DNA of 64,000 nt from the NCBI RefSeq assembly GCF_000745315.1, contig NZ_JQNQ01000001.1, positions 1 to 64,000 on the forward strand, in the 5' to 3' direction. The DNA comes from Salegentibacter sp. Hel_I_6 (GTDB lineage: Bacteria > Bacteroidota > Bacteroidia > Flavobacteriales > Flavobacteriaceae). Below the pieces are notes generated by a model, which did no database searches, was not told the origin of the DNA, and worked only from the letters and a program-made list of their open reading frames with translations. Position numbers and translations under genes: made by a program. This document shows, piece after piece, positions 54,031 through 62,295 of this stretch (the first letter of the stretch is position 1; every line of letters starts with the position of its first letter).

Positions 54031-54714
54031 ATGAATATTCTGTTAGTTGAAGATGAGCCAAACGTGGCATCCCTACTTCATAAATGTTTGTCTGAGAAAA
54101 GCCACCGCATAGGGATTGCCACCAATGGCCAATTGGGTCTTGATTTAATACTTAGCCACAATTATGATCTGGTAATTTTGGATATTATGCTGCCCGAGAA
54201 ATCTGGCCTGGAAATCCTTGAAGAACTTCAATGGATTAATAATCAAACTCCAATCATCTTATTAACAGCTCTGGATACCACAGAAACCGTGGTAAAAGGC
54301 TTAAATCTAGGCGCTGATGATTATATCGTAAAGCCCTTTAAAATAGACGAACTTTTAGCCAGGGTAAATGCAGTAAATCGCCGTAAATTAAAGGCTGATG
54401 TTCCAAAAGAAAAAAAAGAAGAAGTAATAATATACCAGAATATTATTATAGACGATGAAGCTAAAAAGGTTTCTAAAGATAAAATAGAAATAAAACTCAC
54501 TGCTACTGAGTATAAATTGTTAAAGCTTCTTATTACTAATAACAACAAAGTACTTTCACGGGAACAGATCCTAGAAAAAGTATGGGGAGTTGAATATGAT
54601 CTAGGTACCAATGTAGTAGACGTTTATATTAATTACCTTCGTAAAAAGTTAAAAGATAATTCAGAACCAAAACTTATTCAAACGGTAATTGGAATGGGTT
54701 ATGTAGTAAGGTAA
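54031..54714 (+). CDS. OmpR-family response regulator
   Basis: This 227-aa protein has a receiver domain with acidic pocket EDE (residues 7-9), phospho-acceptor Asp51 in LVILDIMLPEKSG and Lys in the VKPF loop. A winged-helix domain (~130-225; LLKLLITNNNKVLSREQILEKV, VDVYINYLRKKL) binds DNA. The stop lies just before the kinase start, so the pair is an operon. Confidence 0.95.
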   Translation: MNILLVEDEPNVASLLHKCLSEKSHRIGIATNGQLGLDLILSHNYDLVILDIMLPEKSGLEILEELQWINNQTPIILLTALDTTETVVKGLNLGADDYIVKPFKIDELLARVNAVNRRKLKADVPKEKKEEVIIYQNIIIDDEAKKVSKDKIEIKLTATEYKLLKLLITNNNKVLSREQILEKVWGVEYDLGTNVVDVYINYLRKKLKDNSEPKLIQTVIGMGYVVR

Positions 54715-54715
54715 T

Positions 54716-56080
54716 TTGAAGATTAAGTATAAAATAGCAGCAATTTTTTCTTTGATTTTCGCTTTGATAATCGGATTTGTATGCATTTTTATTTACACCA
54801 GAGTTGCAAATAACACCTATGAACAATTCAATAAACAACTCTTAGATCGTGCTTATACCGCTGCCGAATTTTTATTAGAAAAAGATGAATTAAGTTCTTC
54901 TAAATATGAGCGGGTAACCCGACAGTATCTAAGAAATTTACCTTACGAGGAGGAAACCTTTTTCAAGGTTGAGAACAATGAAGTCTTTAAAGAATCTGCA
55001 AATCAATTTTATTATAATGAAAAAGTTTTCTCAGAAAGTCTGGAAGGTGAACCTGTTTTTTTTGAAGTGAACGGCAAACAGGCCGTTAGCATTTTCTATC
55101 AGGACAATCAGGGAGATTATATTACAGTATTATCGGCTATAGATGAAGAAGGTAAAAATCAACTTTCCCATCTAATTAATGTTTTATTACTAACGTCTTT
55201 ATTCAGTTTAATACTCATCCTGGCTATTTCCTTATTCTTTGCTTCTATTCTTTTAAATCCTATCAACACCATGATAACCCGGGTAGAGCAAATAACCGCC
55301 AGTAACCTGGAACTTAGATTGGATGAAGGATACGGAAAAGATGAAATATCCAGACTGGCCGCAACCTTTAATGCTATGCTAATTAGGCTAGAAACTTCCT
55401 TTTACTCTCAAAAAAAGTTTATAGAAAATGCTTCTCATGAGTTGCGAACACCCTTAACTATAATTCTCGGGGAAGCAGACTATGCGCTTCACTCTGAAAA
55501 GAAAGAAAATACGGCAGTTTCTTTGAACAAAATTTATGATGAAGCAATTCATTTAAATGAGTTATTTAGTAGCCTTTTACATCTCTCTGAAGTACAGGCA
55601 CAACAGCCAAATAATGGTTTTGAAATATTTAGGGTAGATGAACTTATACAGCAAATAAGTATACGCCTAAATAAAATAAATCCCGGGAATCGAATACGTT
55701 TGGATTATCAGGAAATAGATAATTTAGAAGAAAACTCGTTTGAAATTTTAGGAAACAGGTTATGGATAGATATTGCTCTAAGTAATATTATTAAAAATGC
55801 GTTGAAATATTCCAACAATGAAATGGTTAATATTTCACTAGAGCATACTCCAAAATTCAGTGTGATTAAGATTCAGGATTTTGGTCCGGGTATATCAAAA
55901 TCAGATTTAGATAAAATTTTTACAGCCTTCTATCGTGGGGAAAATAGTAAGAATAAAAAAGGGCATGGAATTGGTCTTGCACTAACTAAAGATATCGTTA
56001 AAATACATAAAGGCAGCATAGCACTTGAGACCAAAACAGATAAAGGTACCGTGGTGATCTTAAAATTCCCCTTACCTTAA
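54716..56080 (+). CDS. Sensor histidine kinase (EnvZ/CusS-like)
   Basis: This 454-aa membrane kinase has helices at ~5-27 and ~155-178, a periplasmic sensor (~28-154), HAMP (~180-230), HisKA with His241 in ENASHELRTPLT, and HATPase (NIIKNALKYSNN, DFGPGISKSDLDKIF, GHGIGLALTKDIV). The start is a TTG at 54716, one base after the regulator stop: it yields MKIKYKIAAIFSLIFAL, a proper membrane lead, and no ATG follows before the HAMP domain. The signal is unknown. Confidence 0.92.
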   Translation: MKIKYKIAAIFSLIFALIIGFVCIFIYTRVANNTYEQFNKQLLDRAYTAAEFLLEKDELSSSKYERVTRQYLRNLPYEEETFFKVENNEVFKESANQFYYNEKVFSESLEGEPVFFEVNGKQAVSIFYQDNQGDYITVLSAIDEEGKNQLSHLINVLLLTSLFSLILILAISLFFASILLNPINTMITRVEQITASNLELRLDEGYGKDEISRLAATFNAMLIRLETSFYSQKKFIENASHELRTPLTIILGEADYALHSEKKENTAVSLNKIYDEAIHLNELFSSLLHLSEVQAQQPNNGFEIFRVDELIQQISIRLNKINPGNRIRLDYQEIDNLEENSFEILGNRLWIDIALSNIIKNALKYSNNEMVNISLEHTPKFSVIKIQDFGPGISKSDLDKIFTAFYRGENSKNKKGHGIGLALTKDIVKIHKGSIALETKTDKGTVVILKFPLP

Positions 56081-56160
56081 TTTTAATTTTATTCTAATTT
56101 CATTTTTAGTAGTCTCTAACCTGGAAAAGCGTTTTTTGTCAGAAATATAAAAAATATTAA

Positions 56161-56988
56161 ATGACATCAAACCTTAAAGTTTGCCTCACCCTAACCTGTT
56201 TATTATGGGGAGTATTTAGCTATGCGCAAGAGGAAAGAAATGAAGAAGATCTCCCTCTAAAGCTTCAACATGCTGAACCGCTGTATATCGATTTAATTCG
56301 TGATCTGGGTGCCAGAAAAGGAGAAAAAGAATGGAACGTAGGTGCCGGAATCACAGATAACCTGGATTTTGATTCTTACGAATTTCTTGTGGAATATGAA
56401 TGGGCAGTAGCAGATAGGCTTGGTTTGGAGGTTGAAGTTCCAGTAACCGTTTTCACCCCAAATTCTTTTAACCGAAGACCGCAAAATAGACCTGGAGATC
56501 GTATTGAAAGTTTAAAGCTTGCCGCTCAATATACTTTTTGGGTTTCAGATAAATTTCAAACCTCCATGGCACTGGGAAATATAGTAGAGTTTGAATTTAC
56601 CGACCTCAATGCGATGTCTTTAAATAATTTAACACAGGGCGTGCTTTTCAATCCTTTTTTAGTTGCTGCAAAACGTTTTACACCACAATGGCATGGCTTG
56701 ATTTATACTGGCCCCAGGTTTTTTAACGGCTGGAACAATCATGAGAACTATTTTGCTTACGAAATTAACTCAAACCTTCATTATATGATTCCTGGAACTG
56801 GAAATTTTATTGGTCTGGAAGTAAACCAATTGCTATTAGATGGAGAATTAAAAACTGTATTAAGACCTCAAATGCGGGTAGAAATTAAGGACTCATTAAA
56901 AGTAGGTATTGTACCAGGGATCTCACTTAACCGTGATGAGGAACGCTTTAGCTCATTTCTTAGGTTGATTTACGAACCTCATTTTTAA
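56161..56988 (+). CDS. Probable outer-membrane beta-barrel protein, HAEPLY family
   Basis: This 275-aa protein has a signal peptide ending FSYAQ. It begins with the block HAEPLYIDLIRDLGARKGEKEW and continues as antiparallel, alternating beta segments (for example YEFLVEYEWAVADRLGLEVEV). The C-terminal Phe (LIYEPHF) fits an outer-membrane barrel. A homologous group is seen in many flavobacteria but its function is not known to me. It follows the two-component system by 80 bp, so it may be its target. Confidence 0.75.
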   Translation: MTSNLKVCLTLTCLLWGVFSYAQEERNEEDLPLKLQHAEPLYIDLIRDLGARKGEKEWNVGAGITDNLDFDSYEFLVEYEWAVADRLGLEVEVPVTVFTPNSFNRRPQNRPGDRIESLKLAAQYTFWVSDKFQTSMALGNIVEFEFTDLNAMSLNNLTQGVLFNPFLVAAKRFTPQWHGLIYTGPRFFNGWNNHENYFAYEINSNLHYMIPGTGNFIGLEVNQLLLDGELKTVLRPQMRVEIKDSLKVGIVPGISLNRDEERFSSFLRLIYEPHF

Positions 56989-57422
56989 TCTTCCAGGTTT
57001 TGGATGGAATCTTTAGGAACTTCAACATAGATCTTCAATTTTTTCCGTCCAAAATCTTTTGCTTTTTGAACGTCTTTATCCATATAGATATCTATTTTGT
57101 TTTTCCAGCGATAATGCATTTTATCTTTTACCAGGAAAACGCTATCAAAACCTTCAATTTTGACGCGGGTATTATGGTCCAGACCTCTTTTTATCAAATC
57201 CCTGGAAACTGCAATGGCATTTAAACCGGGTTTTAAAGTATCTCCCCAGGCCGTTATATTAGCACCCCCGGCTCCCGTTTGCCAGCTAAGGGAATTATAA
57301 GCAGATGCGGTAACTTCTAAGGTGTCCCAAACAGTATTGGATTCATCTGAATTACTATTAAAATTACAAGATGAAAAGCCGAAGTAAAAAATTACTAAGT
57401 ATATTATCACACCGGCTTTCAT
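56985..57422 (-). CDS. 3D-domain lipoprotein (double-psi beta-barrel)
   Basis: This 145-aa protein has a lipobox (FGFSSC). The 3D domain is seen in LEVTASAYNSLSWQTG, AVSRDLIKRGLDHNTRVKIE and MHYRWKNKIDIYM, whose Asp residues give the family its name. 3D domains occur at the ends of lytic transglycosylases such as MltA and in small cell-wall enzymes; a role at peptidoglycan is likely. It overlaps the outer-membrane protein gene by 4 bp, convergently. Confidence 0.82.
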   Translation of the reverse strand: MKAGVIIYLVIFYFGFSSCNFNSNSDESNTVWDTLEVTASAYNSLSWQTGAGGANITAWGDTLKPGLNAIAVSRDLIKRGLDHNTRVKIEGFDSVFLVKDKMHYRWKNKIDIYMDKDVQKAKDFGRKKLKIYVEVPKDSIQNLED

Positions 57423-57447
57423 ATCTTTAAATCTTTAATTTCTTTTT

Positions 57448-58914
57448 CTAACTTAATTTCCAGCCATCGCGGTATTCTCTGCGCACAAACTGATTGGCTT
57501 CATCAAAATTGGTAACCCTCATATTTTCTGAATCCCAGAGCATTTTTATATCACGCCCGGGGTAATTGAAATAAGTATCACCATTATCGCGTCTTTTCTC
57601 ATTTCTTACATCATAACCTCTAATAGCTAAATTAGCGATCAACAAAGTTTCAGTAAGCGGTCCAGCAATTTCGAATGGAGAACTTAATTCTTTTTTTCCG
57701 TAACCCGCAATTGCTCCTTCTACCCATTGTGCATAGTGCCCTTCTTCTCCTCCTGAAACCCGGTCATACTTTTCAGCAACATTCACTTCATCGGTTTTTG
57801 AAGTTGGTAATAAACGTGGGTTTCTACCATAAGTGCCACACATCATTTTTCCTTTATCGCCAATAAATAATACTCCGTTACCACCATCGCCAAAAGTTTC
57901 ATTTGGTCCAAGTTCTTCCGGTCTTTTTGGTTTTATTCCACCGTCCATCCAATACAAGGTTACATCTTCACTGGTTTTATCAGTCTTGGGAAAAGTCATT
58001 ACTGCGTGACTTGAAGGTGGGCAACTCTCAGGAAAGTATCCTCTCTTAAATTCATCTACATAAACACTTCCAACGCTGCACTGAACATCTTTTGGATGAC
58101 CAAGGCCAAGAACACGATAAGGTGCTTCTATTAAATGACAGCCCATATCTCCAAGTGCTCCCGTTCCATAATCCCACCAGCCTCGCCAGTTAAACGGAAC
58201 CAAACCTTCAATATATTCTCTTTTAGGAGCGGTATTTAACCATAAATCCCAATCTAAACTTTCAGGAACAGCAGTTGTTTTACCTTCCGGCCAGGGAATT
58301 CCCTGCGGCCAAACCGGACGATCTGTCCACACATAAACGGTATGTACTTTCCCTATAAGATCGGCATCATACCATTCGCGCATTTTTCTAACCCCATCAC
58401 CAGAAGCTCCCTGGTTTCCCATTTGGGTAACCACTTTGTATTTTTCTGCAGCTTCAGTTAATTGTCTGGCTTCATAAATATCGTGAGTAAGTGGTTTTTG
58501 CACATACACCGGTTTCCCTAGCTCCATAGCAGCAAGTGCCTGCACAGCGTGACCGTGATCTGGGGTTGAAATAGAAACTGCATCTATATTTTTAGCTTCC
58601 TTTTCTAACATTGCGCGGTAATCGGTATAAAACTTTGCCTTTGGAAATCTCGCTACCGAGTTTGCAGCTCTTTTCTTATCTACATCACATAAAAAGCCAA
58701 TATCAGCTTTTCCTGATTGGTAAAAACTATTGAGATCGCTTTCGCCCTTTCCTCCTACGCCAATTCCTGCAATCACCAATTTATCACTAGGTGCTAAAAA
58801 CCCGGGACCACCCATAACATGCCTGGGAATAATACTGATTCCGGCCGTGGCTAAAGCGGTAGTCTTTAAAAAATTTCTTCTGGAATTTGATTTTGAGGCT
58901 TCATTTTTCTTCAT
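57448..58914 (-). CDS. Tat-exported Gfo/Idh/MocA family oxidoreductase
   Basis: This 488-aa protein has a twin-arginine leader (NSRRNFLKTTALATAGIS), so it is exported folded. A Rossmann fold follows (LVIAGIGVGGKGESDLNSF, LCDVDKKRAANSVARFP, DAVSISTPDHGHAVQA) with the conserved lysine motif EKYKV/KPLTHDI (KPL). The C-terminal domain carries the catalytic region HLIEAPYRVLGLGHP. These enzymes oxidise or reduce sugars with NAD(P), and the exported Bacteroidetes forms are often glycoside hydrolase-like. The substrate is unknown. Confidence 0.92.
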   Translation of the reverse strand: MKKNEASKSNSRRNFLKTTALATAGISIIPRHVMGGPGFLAPSDKLVIAGIGVGGKGESDLNSFYQSGKADIGFLCDVDKKRAANSVARFPKAKFYTDYRAMLEKEAKNIDAVSISTPDHGHAVQALAAMELGKPVYVQKPLTHDIYEARQLTEAAEKYKVVTQMGNQGASGDGVRKMREWYDADLIGKVHTVYVWTDRPVWPQGIPWPEGKTTAVPESLDWDLWLNTAPKREYIEGLVPFNWRGWWDYGTGALGDMGCHLIEAPYRVLGLGHPKDVQCSVGSVYVDEFKRGYFPESCPPSSHAVMTFPKTDKTSEDVTLYWMDGGIKPKRPEELGPNETFGDGGNGVLFIGDKGKMMCGTYGRNPRLLPTSKTDEVNVAEKYDRVSGGEEGHYAQWVEGAIAGYGKKELSSPFEIAGPLTETLLIANLAIRGYDVRNEKRRDNGDTYFNYPGRDIKMLWDSENMRVTNFDEANQFVRREYRDGWKLS

Positions 58915-58975
58915 TTTTTCAGAATTTATTTTTAGTTTGTTAAGCTTAGTTGATCTTTTCTAAAATTTGAGTTAA

Positions 58976-59006
58976 TAAATGTATTTACTTATTCCCGGAA
59001 TTCCAA
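58976..59006 (-). promoter_or_regulatory. Possible promoter of the Gfo/Idh/MocA gene
   Basis: On the minus strand TTG, 20 bases, then TACATTTA, one base off TAnnTTTG. It lies about 60 bp upstream of the ATG at 58914. Confidence 0.4.
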
Positions 59007-59109
59007 TTTAAATATCAAGCTATTGTCTTTCATAATCTTACATGTAAATGTTTTTAAATTTAAATAATGTTAAGATTTTATAAAGGTTTGGGTATTAATG
59101 CCCCTATTA

Positions 59110-59140
59110 TTTGGAAGCGCATTTTATAACTGTACCTTTG
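59110..59140 (+). promoter_or_regulatory. Bacteroidetes primary-sigma promoter of the FKBP gene
   Basis: TTTG (59110-59113), a 19-base spacer and TACCTTTG (59133-59140) give a full match to TTTG-N19-TAnnTTTG. The ATG at 59199 is 58 bp downstream. Confidence 0.8.
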
Positions 59141-59198
59141 CACTCTTTAACGGGCAATATGTTAATAAAGCCCATTATAATTTTTGAAAAACAACATT

Positions 59199-59630
59199 AT
59201 GAGTCAAGTAAAAGCAAATGACACGGTAAAGGTACATTACACAGGTAAACTAGCTGACGGGCAGGTTTTTGACAGCTCCGTAGAAAGAGGTGAGCCTATA
59301 GAATTTACTATGGGACAGGGACAGCTAATTCCTGGTTTTGAGAAAGGCCTTATCGATATGAAAGTGAACGAAAAGAAAACTATAAATATTCCAAAAGAAG
59401 AAGCTTACGGAGAGCCAAGAGAAGAACTTGTGCAAGAAGTACAAAAAAGCCAGCTTCCAGAAGAAATTAAGCCGGAAGTAGGAATGGGACTTGTTTCTAA
59501 AAGCCCTGACGGTCAGGAAATGAATCTTGTAGTTAAAGATGTAAAAGAAGAAACTATTGTGGTAGATGGAAATCACCCACTTGCAGGTAAAGATCTGGTA
59601 TTTGATCTTGAAGTAGTAGAGATTAAGTAA
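59199..59630 (+). CDS. FKBP-type peptidyl-prolyl isomerase (SlyD-like)
   Basis: This 143-aa cytoplasmic protein starts at ATG 59199 (MSQVKANDTVKVHYTGKL); an in-frame TTG at 59184 is discounted. The FKBP core is seen in FDSSVERGEPIEFTMGQGQL, IPGFEKGLIDMKVNEKKT and LAGKDLVFDLEVVEI, with the inserted-in-flap chaperone domain between. It isomerises proline bonds and assists folding. Unlike E. coli SlyD it lacks a His-rich metal-binding tail. Confidence 0.93.
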   Translation: MSQVKANDTVKVHYTGKLADGQVFDSSVERGEPIEFTMGQGQLIPGFEKGLIDMKVNEKKTINIPKEEAYGEPREELVQEVQKSQLPEEIKPEVGMGLVSKSPDGQEMNLVVKDVKEETIVVDGNHPLAGKDLVFDLEVVEIK

Positions 59631-59647
59631 TTTCTTTTAACTTATAT

Positions 59648-59687
59648 TAAAAGGCCCGAAGCTTCCTAGTTTCGGGCTTTTTTGTTT
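59648..59687 (+). terminator. Terminator after the FKBP gene
   Basis: GGCCCGAA pairs with TTCGGGC over a ~10-base loop and runs into TTTTTT. It starts about 20 bp after the stop. Confidence 0.85.
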
Positions 59688-59774
59688 TATAATTGGAAAA
59701 ACTTGATATAAGTAAACTACTTCAGAGCAAGCTCTCGAAGCATTATTACCCAAAAATATAATTTGATTTCGAGG

Positions 59775-59818
59775 CGTCCCTACTCGTTGGGACGGAGCAT
59801 TTAATCTCGATTATCGAG
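59775..59818. repeat. Two short intergenic dyads
   Basis: CGTCCC-N8-GGGACG (59775-59794) is followed by CTCGA-TTA-TCGAG (59806-59818). A related TCCC...GGGA pattern lies at about 19174-19205. They resemble short dispersed intergenic palindromes; function unknown. Confidence 0.4.
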
Positions 59819-59901
59819 TTAGGTTGGGTTAAGGTTTTGATAATAATTTTAGTTTGCCTTTAATGATTCCTATCTTAGAGATAAATCAAAAAATTAGTAT
59901 T

Positions 59902-60315
59902 ATGAAAAGAAATGGAACCGCAATTTGGAAAGGTAATCTTAAAGAAGGTAAAGGAACAATTAGCACCCAAAGTGGTGTTTTAGATAAAACGCAATATTCG
60001 TTTAAAACAAGGTTTGAGGATGGAATTGGCACTAATCCTGAAGAACTAATAGGCGCCGCACATTCCGGATGTTTTACGATGCAGCTTTCGGCGAACCTTA
60101 CTGAAGAAGGTTTTGAGCCTGATGAGTTAGAAACCAAATCTGAAATCACTTTTGAAGATGGTGCCGTCAAAAAATCGCACTTAATTTTAAAAGCAAAAGT
60201 AAAAGGAATTGAGAAAGAGCAGTTTGAAAAAATAGCCAATGATGCTAAAGAGAATTGCCCAATTTCCAAATTACTGGATACCGAAATCACTTTAGAATCT
60301 CAATTGATTCAATAA
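59902..60315 (+). CDS. OsmC-family peroxiredoxin-like protein
   Basis: This 137-aa protein starts at ATG 59902 (MKRNGTAIWKGNLKEG). The two catalytic cysteines are visible in AAHSGCFTMQLS and ENCPISKLL. The pattern matches OsmC/YhfA proteins, which reduce organic hydroperoxides. It is cytoplasmic and stands alone. Confidence 0.9.
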   Translation: MKRNGTAIWKGNLKEGKGTISTQSGVLDKTQYSFKTRFEDGIGTNPEELIGAAHSGCFTMQLSANLTEEGFEPDELETKSEITFEDGAVKKSHLILKAKVKGIEKEQFEKIANDAKENCPISKLLDTEITLESQLIQ

Positions 60316-60392
60316 GTTTTTGAGGATATTTTTATTCTAAAAAAATTAAGCCACCAATTCACTAATTAATGTTCATGAATTCGTGGCTTAAT

Positions 60393-61076
60393 TTATTTTA
60401 ATGAAGCTTTTAAAGCTGAAAATACTTGCTCTTTAAGAGCTGAGTTCATTCTGTTATTACTCACAAATTTCTGGGTCACTTCCAGTTCAACTCCCATATA
60501 ATTTTCAGGAAACCTCTTCCGTAAATAAGTAGTAAATCCATCTGCTTTTCCCAAATAAGGATAATTAAACCTGATTTTTAAATCGGGATCTTGATCTTTT
60601 AAATTTCGTTTAAAATTTTTACAGAATTCTTTTTCTGCTATTCTTGATGGATCATAAAGCAATCCAATATCTGTATTTCTAATCTCTTCGTTTAAATTTG
60701 GAGTAAAAGTGTGCACCGAAAAATGTAGCACCTTCTCCCCTTTTCCTATTAAGCTAGAAATTTGCTTTTCTACCGAATCTCGATATGGAAAATAGTATTC
60801 GTTTAAAAGCCTGGTTTTCGAAGTTTCAGAAAGCTTTTTAGTGAATTCAGAAAATAGATTAGAATGACTTTTAGATCTATTTACTTCTACCAACAAACGC
60901 CCCGTTTCCTGAAAAAATGAAAAATCGGCTAAGACTTTCAGCTCATTAAACAGATCTAAGGCACCGGGATCATACCCGCGATGAGATTCCAGAATTTCCT
61001 TAGCATTAATAAATAAATCCTGATATTCCTGCGGAATAGTATTGAAAGCATGCTCGCAGGTTAGAATCAGTTTCAC
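60393..61076 (-). CDS. N-formylglutamate amidohydrolase-like enzyme
   Basis: This 227-aa protein has the metal-binding blocks LTCEHAFNTIPQEY and LHFSVHTFTP of the FGase family, with LLVEVNRSKSHSNLFSE between. The start is a GTG at 61076 that overlaps the stop of the GCS2 gene by four bases (GTGA), so translation is coupled. The family hydrolyses N-acyl or N-formyl amino acids. Here it is third in an amidoligase operon, so its true substrate is probably the product or an intermediate of those ligases. Confidence 0.85.
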   Translation of the reverse strand: MKLILTCEHAFNTIPQEYQDLFINAKEILESHRGYDPGALDLFNELKVLADFSFFQETGRLLVEVNRSKSHSNLFSEFTKKLSETSKTRLLNEYYFPYRDSVEKQISSLIGKGEKVLHFSVHTFTPNLNEEIRNTDIGLLYDPSRIAEKEFCKNFKRNLKDQDPDLKIRFNYPYLGKADGFTTYLRKRFPENYMGVELEVTQKFVSNNRMNSALKEQVFSALKASLK

Positions 61077-62293
61077 GGATTAAAGAATTTATTTTCTTCC
61101 AGGCAATCTGCTAACTCAAAATAGGTTTTTTTGATATTTTCTACTGAAAAATCATTCCCCACAGCTTTTAAAATTCGGGTAGAAAGGCTCCCATTATTCA
61201 ATAAAAACCTGATACTCTCCTGGTGTTTTTCTGCAATATTCCTTTTTACTTTAGAAAATAAAATGCGCCAAATTTCCTTCACTTCAATCGTTTGTGAAAG
61301 TCCGAAAATCTTGAGGTAGTCCTTATTACTGATTTTAGTATTTTCAGCATCTTTAATTACCGCATCAAAAATCTCAAAAAGCTCATTTTCGTGCCATTTT
61401 TTCTGATCCTCTATAGAAATCAATTCTTCACTAACGAGCAGCTTTAAACATTCAATGATAAAAATAGCAATCGCTAAATCTGCTTTAGGACATTCCTGAA
61501 CATCTATAACGCGAATTTCTATAGCATTCCTATCAAAACGAGCAATGGCACCACGGGAATTCAAAAAGTGATGATCCAGGATATTTTCAGTATCGTGAGG
61601 TTTTATTGCTTTATTGATCGGTTCAAAAATAGTTTTGTGATAATCGTCTTTAGAAAAAACCTGCTCCGGAATTACCTTTCCCGTCATTTGCGGAATTTCC
61701 TTTTGGTTGGTCTTATAAACCTGCATCCTGGCATCTTTAAAACCGGAATCTTTTCCTTCAAAAATAGGAGAACTGGCACTTAATGCCGGGATTATAGGTA
61801 AAAGTAAACGCACTGCGGCATGTAATTTTCCAAATTCTGCATCATCAAAAAACGGAAGGTTAATATGCATACTTTGCACATTGCTCCAACCGTGGCCGCT
61901 GCAATCAAAAATTCGGTTATAAAGTGCGTAAATCTTACTCGAACTGTGTTTCCATAATTGAGTTTCAGTTTCTGGATGCATTAAAGGATGTGCTGCCGAA
62001 GGTAAAAGCCTTGTATTTTTTCTTTTCAGCAAAAGGTTTACTTCCTTTATATTTTCAGCAAAAAGCAGATCTAAATTTTCTATATCTCCGGTTGGGCCAT
62101 TCGTTTTAAGTTCTACTACATGCGCTACCAGCTCGTTGCTCCATTCAATTTCACCGTTTTCAATATCTGAAGTGATTTCACCATTTTTACTAATCAAAAG
62201 CTGATCTACGATAGGATTCACTTTGAAGCTGGAGGCATTGATAAGCATATATTCCAGTTCAATTCCAAAAACTTCAAAAAGATGATATGTCAT
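61073..62293 (-). CDS. GCS2-type carboxylate-amine ligase (glutamate-cysteine ligase-like)
   Basis: This 406-aa glutamine-synthetase-fold ATP-dependent ligase has FGIELEYMLINASSFKVNPI near the N-terminus (ELE metal/ATP residues), a central SMHINLPFFDDAEFG, and ARFDRNAIEIRVIDVQECPK near the C-terminus. The last is the family's RxxR-like and active-site segment. These enzymes join an amino acid to a carboxylate such as glutamate. The start, ATG 62293, is 2 bp after the stop of the ATP-grasp gene. Confidence 0.88.
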   Translation of the reverse strand: MTYHLFEVFGIELEYMLINASSFKVNPIVDQLLISKNGEITSDIENGEIEWSNELVAHVVELKTNGPTGDIENLDLLFAENIKEVNLLLKRKNTRLLPSAAHPLMHPETETQLWKHSSSKIYALYNRIFDCSGHGWSNVQSMHINLPFFDDAEFGKLHAAVRLLLPIIPALSASSPIFEGKDSGFKDARMQVYKTNQKEIPQMTGKVIPEQVFSKDDYHKTIFEPINKAIKPHDTENILDHHFLNSRGAIARFDRNAIEIRVIDVQECPKADLAIAIFIIECLKLLVSEELISIEDQKKWHENELFEIFDAVIKDAENTKISNKDYLKIFGLSQTIEVKEIWRILFSKVKRNIAEKHQESIRFLLNNGSLSTRILKAVGNDFSVENIKKTYFELADCLEENKFFNP

Positions 62294-62295
62294 AA

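Noticed and set aside
59886..60290. 134-codon open frame antisense to the OsmC gene
   Set aside because: The plus-strand frame has both catalytic Cys motifs; the antisense frame has none.
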